Source: Acidobacteriaceae bacterium (GTDB lineage: Bacteria > Acidobacteriota > Terriglobia > Terriglobales > Acidobacteriaceae). Taken from it: a DNA stretch of 41,684 nt. Below are positions 33,921 to 41,684 of the stretch, piece by piece. The position numbers and the translations under genes were made by a program. Location: contig PLHW01000014.1 in assembly GCA_003139095.1 (NCBI GenBank), positions 1-41,684 on the forward strand, in the 5' to 3' direction. How positions within the stretch are numbered: position 1 is the stretch's first letter; each line of letters starts with the position of its first letter. The notes under the pieces are model-generated. The model searched no databases, was not told the origin of the DNA, and saw only the letters and a program-made list of their open reading frames with translations.

Positions 33921-34119
33921 CCGGTTCAGACTACGAAAAATGCAATTCGGAGGTTCCCCCGTATTTTATGCCTTACACGAGGCTGCGCGTTGTTCCAGTC
34001 ATGGTTTCGCGGCGGAGGGGGATAGGGAGAGGTCACCGGCGCGGCGTACGAAAGTACTCGGAGCGGCGGAGATCGCGAATTGTCAGCGAGAACGCAACTG
34101 CTGTAGAATGAGGCGACGA

Positions 34120-34194
<75 letters not shown>

Positions 34195-34258
34195 GATTTG
34201 CGTCGAGCCCCGCGCCCGCGAGGGCTTTTCGTTTTATTGTGGCGTTTGACGGCAGTTC

Positions 34259-34334
<76 letters not shown>

Positions 34335-34439
34335 ATCCCCGCGCACGCCTCCGCGCCTTGTCAACGCCTCCAACCCTCAGTTCAAGTAAAGAAGAAGACT
34401 CCGGATTCGGCGCACAGATTGGCTGCGTTTGGCGAACTG

Positions 34440-34835
34440 TTAGGGATTTCCGACTGCGGCGCCCTTGCGCAATTGCCGAATGAAGGTGTCCGGATCGAAG
34501 TGAACGCCACTCAGCGGCAGGGTCGCGGCCACGCGGAAGACCGCGTCGTCGAGGGCTGTGCCATGTTGCCATTCGGCAAGAAGGCCCTGTCGAATCAGCA
34601 AGCGGAGCTGGGTGTGGCGCAGCCATACGGCGGGCAGGTCGGCGTCGCGACTGCACGCGCGGGCCATCAGATCGATGCTGATCGCGCCGTCTTTGCCGCA
34701 ATAGCGTTTCGCCAGATCGATGCTCGCCTCGTGCAGGCACTTGAGATCGTTTTCGCCGACGGGTGGTATGGCAGCACCTTCTTCTGCCGCTCGGATCAAG
34801 GCCCGGAAGGAATTCAAAAGTTGTTCATCTGCCAT
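34440..34835 (-). CDS. 131-residue hypothetical protein
   Basis: The protein is soluble and mainly helical (MADEQLLNSFRALIRAAEEG, then NDLKCLHEASIDLAKRYCGK, then RACSRDADLPAVWLRHTQLR). No family motif was recognised. It sits downstream of the GGDEF-EAL gene on the same strand, with a 184-base gap. Codon use and open frame suggest a real gene. A plus-strand frame over the same region is rejected as a shadow. Confidence 0.55.
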   Translation of the reverse strand: MADEQLLNSFRALIRAAEEGAAIPPVGENDLKCLHEASIDLAKRYCGKDGAISIDLMARACSRDADLPAVWLRHTQLRLLIRQGLLAEWQHGTALDDAVFRVAATLPLSGVHFDPDTFIRQLRKGAAVGNP

Positions 34836-35019
34836 GGCGTCACCGATAGCCGGTTGGGGGAATTTTCAGTGCGGCTTCCAAGCGACAAAGGAAGCCATGC
34901 CCGAATTGGCCCACCGGTCATCTCTATGGTGGAACGGGTCAATGAGCACGGCGGTGACGGAGATCACCGTTGCGGGTTTGGCGAGGCCACGCCCCCGTCA
35001 CAGGCGAACCCCGCGGTCT
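34836..35019. other. intergenic space downstream of the GGDEF-EAL gene
   Basis: No recognisable gene or structure was found in this short gap. Confidence 0.3.
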
Positions 35020-37851
35020 TTAATTGGCGGCGGCGCCTCGCCCACGTGGAGAGTCGTCGGTGCTGGCATGTACCGCGACCGGCGCGTGGGGATAGTTGCC
35101 TCGCAGCCAAACCAGAGCTTCGTCGACCGCTAATGGCTTGCTGAAGTAGTAGCCTTGAACGGCGTCACACTGATGCAGCCGGAGGAATGACATCTGCTCT
35201 TCGGTTTCGACGCCCTCGGCGACCACCTTGACGTTCAAGCTTTTGGCCATGCTGATGATGGCGGCTGTGATGGCCGCGTCATCGTGATCGAAGGCAATAT
35301 CTCGGATGAAGGAACAGTCGATCTTTAACTTGCTAAAGGGAAACCGCTTCAAATAACTGAGACTGGAATAGCCCGTTCCAAAATCGTCGATGGCGAGTCT
35401 CAATCCCATAGCGGTTAGTTGTTGAAGAATCGAGAACATCCCATCGGCATTCGATAGCAGAACGCTTTCTGTAAGTTCCAATTCGAGGTATTGGGGGTCG
35501 AGGCCGGTTTCCTGGAGCACGCTGCGGATGGTTTTAGGGAAGTCGGTCTGGCGAAACTGCACCGCCGATACATTGACCGCGATCGACAGCGCGGTTAAAC
35601 CCTGGTCGTGCCATTTCCGGGCTTGCGCGCAGGCCGTTCTGAGTACCCATTCCCCGATGGGCACGATGAGGCCGCTGTTCTCCGCGACGGGAATGAAGTC
35701 CTTGGGCGATACATGGCCCAATTCCGGGTGCTGCCAGCGCAGGAGCGCTTCCACTCCCGAGATTTTATTGGTGACCACATCTACCTGCGGCTGGTAAACG
35801 AGAGAGAGTTCGTTCTTTGCGAGTGCGGATCGCAAGCCGTTCTCGATGGCCAGCTCTTCGGCAGCCCGAGCGTTCATGCTCGGCTCGAAGACGCGAAAGT
35901 TGTTCCGTCCACTGTACTTGGCGCTATACATCGCGGCATCGGCGTTTTTGATAAGGATTTCGCTGTCCGCGCCGTGTTCGGGGAAAATGCTGATGCCGAG
36001 GCTGCAACTGAGGGTAAGCTCGTGGCCCTGAATGCAGAATCCGGCGGTTATCGCATCCATGAAACGCCGGGCGGCAACCGCGACGTCGTGTTTCTTTTCC
36101 ACATTGGTGAGCACGATCAGGAATTCGTCTCCGCCGAGCCGGGCCACGGTGTCCTGATCGCGCGCACATCGATTGAGGCGATCCGCAATTTCTTTGAGAA
36201 GGAGATCCCCGACGGAATGCCCGAGCGAGTCGTTAATGACTTTGAAGCGGTCGATATCCAGGAACAAGAGTGCAACTTCGTGCTTCTGGCGATGGGCAGC
36301 GGCCAGCGCCTTCGACAATCGATCGTGCAGCAGAAGGCGGTTGGGCAGTCCGGTAAGAGCATCGAAGTAGGCTAGCGATTGAACTTTCTCCTCGGCGACC
36401 TTGCGCTCGGTGATATCGACGAGGGTGCCCTCGATAATGTCGGGGGCGCCGGAATGACCCTCCACTAGAGTTACATTTAACATCGCCCATGCCAATTCGC
36501 CGCTCTTGCGTCGCAGCCGCAACTCGTGGTTGGTAAGGTATTTTTCGGATTTGATCTTTGTCAAGAATGCTTCGCGATCCGAAATCATTTGATAAAGAGC
36601 CCCCACCGGGAGAGCCAGGACTTCCTTCGGTGAGTGATAGCCAAGCATGGAAGCCGCGGCTTGATTGCACTCCAGGATGCGGCCGGGAAGTGTGGTGCGG
36701 AGGACGCCGGCGAGGTTCCGCTCAAACAGCAGCCGATATCGTTTTTCCGACTCGCGAACGGCCCGCGCCACACGTTTTTGCTCCGTGACCACCGCACCCA
36801 GGCAAAGACCGGTGAGTCCCAAGGCCAACATGGCGAGCTGCAACCTGGGGAGCGACCCGTGGTGTGCCTGCGTGACCCAGGCGGCAAACGTCATTCCAAC
36901 ACTGATGGCGAACGTGATCGCGACGGCGCCGGGAAGACCGCGGCGAACGGCAACCCAGATGACTGGGACAAAGAGCAAGTAAAGTGGCTGGTAGGGGCTC
37001 GCGGGCGCATAACCGAATAAGAGCCAGATGACCAGCGCGGCGAATCCACACTGCGTCATCAGTTCGAGAATTCCGAATGTCAAAAAGTGCCGCCGCCGTA
37101 GGGGCCGGCGAAGACTGCTTTTCGAGTGTAGCCAGCGACCGACGCGCGGGGCGATATGCAGCAAAACGAAGGGAGTAAAGCTGATGATGGCGAGGGCATC
37201 GCTCGCCCACCATTGCGCGGTAGCCCAAAGTGCGTCGGATCGGCGAATCCTCCCGTCTCCGAGAAGAGTGAGTGTTCCGATAGCTGCACTCAGGACGGCG
37301 GCCCCGAGACAGACCGCGAGGTATCGTCCGACGTCGCGCAGAGTCTGAAAGCGTAAATCGACCCGCCACCGGCCGCGTAGGATTAAGGCGCCGGCAATGT
37401 AGCCGAGATAAACGGCGACCGACCCGGGCAGCCCGCACCACGAAAAAATTGGCCAATGGTAATTCACCGAGGATGCAATCGCGCTGGCGATGAATATGAG
37501 AGGCAAGTACCTCATTCCCCCGCAGAGCAGCATGACCAGGGAAAGGCCGACGGGAAGATACCAAGGGGGCGCCCCCTCCCAGGCCTGGGCGGCCGTGGAT
37601 GAGCCATCCGAAATGAGGAACGCGGCGAAGAAGAACAGTCCCAGCAGAAGCTGTTTATGAAGCGGAGCGCTGCGCCAATCCAACTCGTGGCACGCGGGTG
37701 GGTCGATAGAAGATTCGTTTCGAGCAGGCGGACACGTTGACTCCGGCGTTTGTGTAGGTTCGCGCGGGAGATCGGCTTCGTCGGAAAATTGACAAGATTC
37801 GACGTCCAAGGTCCTCACAATGCCCGTCCGACCCTTTCCTTGCATAGGCAC
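35020..37851 (-). CDS. MASE1-PAS-GGDEF-EAL cyclic di-GMP signalling protein
   Basis: The 943-residue protein starts with an N-terminal membrane sensor of about eight helices (residues 70-340) that matches MASE1. A PAS domain follows (about 370-490, ERNLAGVLRTTLPGRILECN), then a GGDEF domain (active-site GGDEF near residue 572, intact) and an EAL domain (EALLRW near 699, DDFGTGYSSL near 824, EGVET near 878). Both catalytic motifs are complete, so the protein could make cyclic di-GMP, degrade it, or switch. MASE1 senses an unknown signal. The start at 37851 adds a basic leader before the first helix. The neighbouring gene at 38122 is divergent. Confidence 0.9.
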   Translation of the reverse strand: MPMQGKGRTGIVRTLDVESCQFSDEADLPREPTQTPESTCPPARNESSIDPPACHELDWRSAPLHKQLLLGLFFFAAFLISDGSSTAAQAWEGAPPWYLPVGLSLVMLLCGGMRYLPLIFIASAIASSVNYHWPIFSWCGLPGSVAVYLGYIAGALILRGRWRVDLRFQTLRDVGRYLAVCLGAAVLSAAIGTLTLLGDGRIRRSDALWATAQWWASDALAIISFTPFVLLHIAPRVGRWLHSKSSLRRPLRRRHFLTFGILELMTQCGFAALVIWLLFGYAPASPYQPLYLLFVPVIWVAVRRGLPGAVAITFAISVGMTFAAWVTQAHHGSLPRLQLAMLALGLTGLCLGAVVTEQKRVARAVRESEKRYRLLFERNLAGVLRTTLPGRILECNQAAASMLGYHSPKEVLALPVGALYQMISDREAFLTKIKSEKYLTNHELRLRRKSGELAWAMLNVTLVEGHSGAPDIIEGTLVDITERKVAEEKVQSLAYFDALTGLPNRLLLHDRLSKALAAAHRQKHEVALLFLDIDRFKVINDSLGHSVGDLLLKEIADRLNRCARDQDTVARLGGDEFLIVLTNVEKKHDVAVAARRFMDAITAGFCIQGHELTLSCSLGISIFPEHGADSEILIKNADAAMYSAKYSGRNNFRVFEPSMNARAAEELAIENGLRSALAKNELSLVYQPQVDVVTNKISGVEALLRWQHPELGHVSPKDFIPVAENSGLIVPIGEWVLRTACAQARKWHDQGLTALSIAVNVSAVQFRQTDFPKTIRSVLQETGLDPQYLELELTESVLLSNADGMFSILQQLTAMGLRLAIDDFGTGYSSLSYLKRFPFSKLKIDCSFIRDIAFDHDDAAITAAIISMAKSLNVKVVAEGVETEEQMSFLRLHQCDAVQGYYFSKPLAVDEALVWLRGNYPHAPVAVHASTDDSPRGRGAAAN

Positions 37852-38121
37852 GATTTGTGCCGATTAGCCTCGGCGAACCAATGGGGCTTTCGACAGCCTG
37901 CTCAATTATTTATCGGCAACACGTGAACCCGGCTTGATGCAAAGGTGGGAATTGATTCGCACGAAATAAGACGTTGGGCCCAGATCGCGCTTGGGCTTAC
38001 AAATCGGCGGTGACGAAGGTGCTGGACACTGCCTATACGGGCGAGTATTGGCATGTAAAAGTTTTGTATTACCCGCCATCGCTCACAGACTCTTCCGCCC
38101 ACACTTCGCTACGTTCAAGTT
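37852..38121. other. divergent promoter region
   Basis: This 270-base stretch between the divergent GGDEF-EAL and radical SAM genes must hold promoters for both. No clear palindrome was found. Confidence 0.35.
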
Positions 38122-39798
38122 ATGACCACAATGCAGGAAACAACCGTTCACCCCAAGGGCAAGAACGCGCGCGTACTTTTGAGTTCGGTATTCGGTCCTT
38201 ATGCGCAGGACGATGAGTTCGGCTCCCGCGCCATCAATCCGATGGAGCTTTACCACAACCAGGTGACGCGGGCGCAGGGCGGATTTTCGCTGCGCATGTT
38301 CCACCGGTCGTGGGGGATCATGATGATTCAGCAGAATATCTCCGCGCCTTGCGCGGTGCTGGATTTTCCCACCCGCGAAGACTTCGCGCGCGAGCTGCAG
38401 GCCAACGAATACGATATCGTCGGAATTTCTTCGATCATCATCAATGTCGGCAAGGTGCGTGAGATGTGCCGCATCGTGCGCAAGCTCTCGCCGAAATCTG
38501 TGATTGTGATTGGCGGACATGTGGCGGCGACGCCCGGGCTCGACCACCTAGTCGACGCCGATTACATCGTGCGCGGCGAGGGAATTTCCTGGATGCGGCG
38601 CTATCTCGGCGAAGATCCCGACGCGCCCATTCAACATCCCGATATTGTTTCCGGACTCAGCACCCGCATCATGGGCCTCAAGATGCCGGAGCGAAAAGGC
38701 GGAACAGCGGCGACTATCATTCCGTCCGTCGGTTGCCCGATGGGCTGCAACTTCTGCACCACCTCGGCATTTTTTGGCGGCAAAGGGAAGTTCGTAAACT
38801 TTTACGAGACGGGCGACCAACTCTACGACGTTTTTTGCCATGCCGAAGCCGCGCTCGGCGTCCAGACTTTTTTCGTCATGGACGAGAATTTTCTACTCCA
38901 TAAAAAGCGCGCCATGCGTCTGCTCGAACGCATGAAAGAAGGCAAGAAAGCCTGGGGGATGGCCGTCTTTGCCTCGGCCAATGCGGTCCGTCAATACAAA
39001 ATCGAGGAACTGGTGGAGCTTGGCGTTTCGTGGATCTGGATGGGGCTGGAGTCTCCGCGCTCGCGGTATGTAAAGCTTGAAGGAACCGATTCTCATGAGC
39101 TTACGCACATGCTGCGCGAGCACGGGATTCGTGTGCAGGGCTCAACCATCATCGGACTGGAACACCACACGCCCGACAACATCCGCGAAGAAATCGAATA
39201 CGCGGTCGCGCACAACACCGACTTCCACCAGTTCATGCTCTACACTCCGGTGCCAGGCACGCCGCTGCACCAGGAGATGACGGCGCAGGGACGAATGCTG
39301 GAAGGCATTAACGTGGCCGATATTCACGGGCAGGATAAGTTCAACTTCCGGCATGCGGCGATTTCCCGGGAAGACTCGAAGCGCTTTCTGGATTGGGCAT
39401 TTTGGCGGGACTTCGAGCGCAACGGGCCGAGCCTCTACCGCATGTGCGAGACCATGCTGCAAGGTTGGCGGCGCTACAAAGATTATCCGGACCTGCGCGT
39501 CCGCGAACGCTTTGCCCGCGAGAATGTGAAACTGCGCACCGCCTACAGCGCGGCCTTGTGGGCGGCCGAGCGCTACTTCCGCAAAGTAAATGAGGATGTA
39601 AGCCGGCAAATCCACGAGTTGCGGCGCGAGATTGGCGAGGAATTTGGCTGGATGTCGCGCATCGCTTCCGCGGCGATGGGACCGGTCCTGCTATGGACCA
39701 CGCGGCGTGAGGACCGGCGCCTGGCCACGGGCGTGACCTATGAGCCGCCCACATTTCTGGAGCGGCGCAACTGGATACCAACGGTGGAGCGGGCGTAA
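38122..39798 (+). CDS. B12-binding radical SAM protein
   Basis: The 558-residue protein has a Rossmann-type B12-binding region at the N-terminus (about 60-180: LDFPTREDFARELQANEYDI, GISSIIINVGKV, IVIGGHVAATPGLDHLV) and a radical SAM motif GCPMGCNFC (Cys205, Cys209, Cys212). It continues with the MDENFLLHKKRA and MGLESPRSRYV strands of the SAM barrel and a long C-terminal part. The B12 region lacks an evident DxHxxG axial-His motif, so base-off His ligation is not certain. Related enzymes methylate unactivated carbons or build lipids, for example hopanoid and membrane-spanning lipid enzymes. I suggest a lipid role but cannot prove it. The gene is intact and core-like. Confidence 0.85.
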   Translation: MTTMQETTVHPKGKNARVLLSSVFGPYAQDDEFGSRAINPMELYHNQVTRAQGGFSLRMFHRSWGIMMIQQNISAPCAVLDFPTREDFARELQANEYDIVGISSIIINVGKVREMCRIVRKLSPKSVIVIGGHVAATPGLDHLVDADYIVRGEGISWMRRYLGEDPDAPIQHPDIVSGLSTRIMGLKMPERKGGTAATIIPSVGCPMGCNFCTTSAFFGGKGKFVNFYETGDQLYDVFCHAEAALGVQTFFVMDENFLLHKKRAMRLLERMKEGKKAWGMAVFASANAVRQYKIEELVELGVSWIWMGLESPRSRYVKLEGTDSHELTHMLREHGIRVQGSTIIGLEHHTPDNIREEIEYAVAHNTDFHQFMLYTPVPGTPLHQEMTAQGRMLEGINVADIHGQDKFNFRHAAISREDSKRFLDWAFWRDFERNGPSLYRMCETMLQGWRRYKDYPDLRVRERFARENVKLRTAYSAALWAAERYFRKVNEDVSRQIHELRREIGEEFGWMSRIASAAMGPVLLWTTRREDRRLATGVTYEPPTFLERRNWIPTVERA

Positions 39799-39840
39799 TC
39801 GTCACGACAGTTCGCGGAGGTGTCTGCTGTTCCTTCTACC

Positions 39841-39856
39841 TGTGACTACGGTCACA
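39841..39856. promoter_or_regulatory. Crp-like palindrome TGTGA-N6-TCACA
   Basis: TGTGACTACGGTCACA matches the Crp consensus TGTGA-N6-TCACA exactly. It lies 43 bases after the radical SAM gene and about 160-170 bases before the LolD-type start. It is a candidate site for an intact Crp-family regulator of this genome. Confidence 0.45.
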
Positions 39857-39902
39857 TTGCATCCGTTTTCCCTAGGTATACAGTTTTTGGCATACCCAAT
39901 TT

Positions 39903-39920
39903 CCGCGATTCAAGTCGCGG
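39903..39920. terminator. hairpin between radical SAM and LolD-type genes
   Basis: CCGCGA and TCGCGG pair exactly with a six-base loop. No T-run follows, so it is a weak terminator candidate or a leader structure. Confidence 0.3.
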
Positions 39921-40016
39921 GAACAGGGGAATCCTCCTCGTGATCTAATGGAGTGGGAGCTACGCTCGCAGCACCCCAGGGTGCGAAGGCTCTCTGTGAT
40001 CCTTGGGAGGGTGGAC

Positions 40017-40730
40017 TTGCATCCAATAGCTCAAGATCCTCTGTTGAGGGTCGAGGGATTGAGTAAAGTCTTTCGCTCAGGCGAAGCGGACTTGGTGCTC
40101 TTTGAAAATCTGTCTTTTCAAGTGGAAAAGGGAACGATGCTGGCGATCGTGGGGCAATCGGGTGCCGGAAAGAGCACCTTGTTGCACATTCTTGGCGCGC
40201 TTGATCGGCCTTCCGCAGGTGACGTATACTGCGCGAACTCCCGGGTGAATCAGCTCTCCGAGGATGACGCTGCGGATTTCCGCAACCGCGAAGTTGGCTA
40301 CGTCTGGCAATTTCATTATCTGCTTCCCGAGTTCACCGCCCTGGAGAACGTCGCCATGCCCCTGCTGGCGCGAGGGCAGGCACGCTCCGCTGCGGAGCAG
40401 GAAGCGGCGCGTTGGTTGCGCGAAGTGGGACTTGAAGCGCGCAGCACGCATCGCTCCGGCGAGCTTTCGGGAGGCGAGCAGCAACGGCTGGCGCTGGCCA
40501 GGGCGCTGATCACCCAGCCTCAACTGCTCTTGGCCGATGAGCCGACGGGCGATCTCGACGGGCGGACGGCGGAAGTGGTCTTCGAGTTGGTTGCGCGACT
40601 GCACCGCGAGTGTCAATTGACATCGTTGATCGCTACTCATAATGTGGCTTTCGCACGTCGGTGCCATAGAGTGCTCCGGCTGGATCGGGGCAGAATGGAA
40701 GAGGTGGCGCCGGAATCGCTTCCGGCGTGA
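40017..40730 (+). CDS. LolD-type ABC transporter ATPase
   Basis: The protein (237 residues from a TTG at 40017) has Walker A (GQSGAGKS), Q-loop region (GYVWQFHYLLPEFTALENVA), signature (LSGGEQQR), Walker B (LLLADEPTGDLD) and H loop (IATHNVAFARRC). The YVWQFHYLLPEFTALENV section and size resemble LolD, the ATPase of the lipoprotein-releasing complex. GGGAGG six bases before the TTG gives a good ribosome binding site; a GTG at 40011 and an ATG at 39948 are alternatives. No LolC/E permease follows here. The gene precedes clpC. Confidence 0.8.
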   Translation: MHPIAQDPLLRVEGLSKVFRSGEADLVLFENLSFQVEKGTMLAIVGQSGAGKSTLLHILGALDRPSAGDVYCANSRVNQLSEDDAADFRNREVGYVWQFHYLLPEFTALENVAMPLLARGQARSAAEQEAARWLREVGLEARSTHRSGELSGGEQQRLALARALITQPQLLLADEPTGDLDGRTAEVVFELVARLHRECQLTSLIATHNVAFARRCHRVLRLDRGRMEEVAPESLPA

Positions 40731-40902
40731 GGAAAAGGCAGAGTTGGATGGGACGCCCGCGGATGGGCGCCTGTTACCAGAGAGTGATTCTCGCTTAGGA
40801 GATTCGGCGAGGAAAAGGCATAATTAGTGGTAGGGACACGGTTTGGCGGAGAGGGGCGATCCGCAAGGAGCTTTCCGCAAGGAACCTGGGGGGAATGAGT
40901 AT
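40731..40902. other. clpC promoter region
   Basis: The 172-base gap contains the clpC promoter and leader. I saw no CIRCE-type repeat and no CtsR-like direct repeat by eye, so control by HrcA or CtsR is not evident. Confidence 0.35.
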
Positions 40903-41684
40903 ATGTTCGAACGCTACACGGAGAAAGCCAGGCGCGTAATTTTCTTCGCCAGATACGAGGCCAGCCAGTTCGGCTCTCCTTATATTGAGACCGAACACCT
41001 GCTGCTGGGCTTGCTGCGCGAAGACAAGGCCCTGACCAACCGGTTCCTGAAATCCCATGCATCGGTGGAGTCGATCCGCAAGCAGATCGAAGGCCACACG
41101 ACCATCCGGGAGAAGGTCTCCACGTCTGTCGATCTACCCCTGAGCAACGAATGCAAGCGCGTTTTGGCATACGCGGCCGAAGAGGCGGAACGGCTGTCAC
41201 ATAAGCATATTGGCACCGAGCACCTGCTATTAGGGCTGCTGCGCGAAGAGAAGTGCTTTGCCGCCGAAATTCTGCATGAGCGTGGGTTGCGCCTTTCGAC
41301 CATCCGCGAAGAACTCGCCCGCACCAGCCAGGAAAAAGCTGCCCCGCAACGCGGCCAGCGCGAATCTTCTCTGCTGAGCGAATTCTCTCGCGACCTCACT
41401 CAGGCTGCCATGGACAGCCAGCTTGATCCACTCGTCGGCCGCGAAGGCGAAGTCGAGCGCGTCGTGCAGATTCTCTGCCGCCGCACCAAGAACAATCCGG
41501 TGCTGATCGGCGAGCCCGGCGTTGGCAAGACGGCAATCGTTGAAGGCCTGGCGCAGCGCATCGCGGACGGCGAAGTGCCTTCGTTTTTGGCCGACAAGCG
41601 CATCCTGGCTTTGGACCTTTCTTTGATCGTCGCGGGCACGAAATATCGCGGCCAGTTCGAAGAGCGGCTGAAGACCATCATGAA
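40903..41684 (+). CDS. clpC: ClpC-type Clp protease ATPase subunit, N-terminal part
   Basis: The first 260 residues are present; the gene continues past the window end. Residues 1-140 form the double Clp N-domain ([20 protein letters not shown], then [20 protein letters not shown]). After a short linker the first AAA domain begins ([20 protein letters not shown], with Walker A GEPGVGKT and Walker B-like [20 protein letters not shown]). This matches ClpC/ClpA-type chaperones that unfold proteins for ClpP. The ATG at 40903 starts [12 protein letters not shown], the family start. No mcsAB or ctsR gene precedes it, as is normal outside Firmicutes. Confidence 0.92.
   Translation, partial: MFERYTEKARRVIFFARYEASQFGSPYIETEHLLLGLLREDKALTNRFLKSHASVESIRKQIEGHTTIREKVSTSVDLPLSNECKRVLAYAAEEAERLSHKHIGTEHLLLGLLREEKCFAAEILHERGLRLSTIREELARTSQEKAAPQRGQRESSLLSEFSRDLTQAAMDSQLDPLVGREGEVERVVQILCRRTKNNPVLIGEPGVGKTAIVEGLAQRIADGEVPSFLADKRILALDLSLIVAGTKYRGQFEERLKTIM

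Noticed and set aside
34419-35144. plus-strand frame over the hypothetical and GGDEF-EAL genes
   Set aside because: It overlaps two credible minus-strand genes and has no recognisable motifs.

Overview
The window looks like a piece of an Acidobacteriota (Terriglobia-type) chromosome. The call rests on recognised gene families (Crp/Fnr-like regulators, single-domain receivers, GloVer-repeat proteins, a small Flp pilin, a DUF2891 protein, collagen-like S74 proteins) and not on a database search. It has two contrasting halves. Bases 1 to about 30,250 are loosely packed and full of decayed genes, toxin-antitoxin modules and secreted proteins. Bases 30,266 to 41,684 are compact, intact and core-like. 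The junction is a selenocysteine tRNA (minus strand, 30266-30362) with the C-terminal remnant of a tyrosine integrase 38 bases from its 3' end. This is the classical arrangement of a genomic island inserted at a tRNA gene.

Left half. 432-839: a 40-residue membrane peptide and a Flp/Fap pilin. 970-1165: a fragment of a secreted beta-repeat protein. 2148-3710: an EmrB-type drug exporter. 4340-6426: a toxin-antitoxin cluster with vapB-vapC, an overlapping frameshifted higA-like antitoxin, and a convergent second PIN/antitoxin pair behind a perfect 33-bp palindrome. 6705-8425: an AAA/DUF4143 ATPase with an apparently leaderless promoter, and an XRE regulator. 8483-9152: a broken O-antigen-ligase-like gene. 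9195-12505: a three-gene operon (LssY_C protein, PAP2 phosphatase, radical SAM enzyme). 12593-19389: regulators and secreted proteins, including two paralogous receiver genes, a Crp/Fnr pseudogene, a receiver pseudogene, a Lys/Gln-rich protein and a large secreted protein. Three copies of a GTTCA-N4-TG[CA]AC palindrome sit upstream of the Crp pseudogene and of two receiver loci. 19606-20370: PilZ and GloVer pseudogenes. 20702-24928: a 1408-residue collagen/kelch/S74 surface protein with a duplicated domain-within-a-domain. 25370-29834: small conserved genes, DUF2891, TPR, DinB, an isoprenylcysteine-methyltransferase-like membrane protein and an acidic 57-residue peptide.

Right half. tRNA-Sec, a 1-Cys peroxiredoxin, PhzF-like isomerase, receiver, MacB/LolD-type ATPase, small membrane protein, tRNA-Gly(GCC), tRNA-Cys(GCA), a hypothetical gene, a MASE1-PAS-GGDEF-EAL protein, a B12-binding radical SAM enzyme, a second LolD-type ATPase preceded by a consensus-like Crp half-site palindrome, and the start of clpC running off the window.

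The strongest candidates for something undescribed are the LssY_C-PAP2-radical SAM operon, the shared GTTCA palindrome linking a Crp-like regulator to orphan receivers, the nested and duplicated domain in the collagen/kelch/S74 protein, and the vapB-vapC-higA fused arrangement. Start sites are judged by eye. Functions come from motif recognition only.
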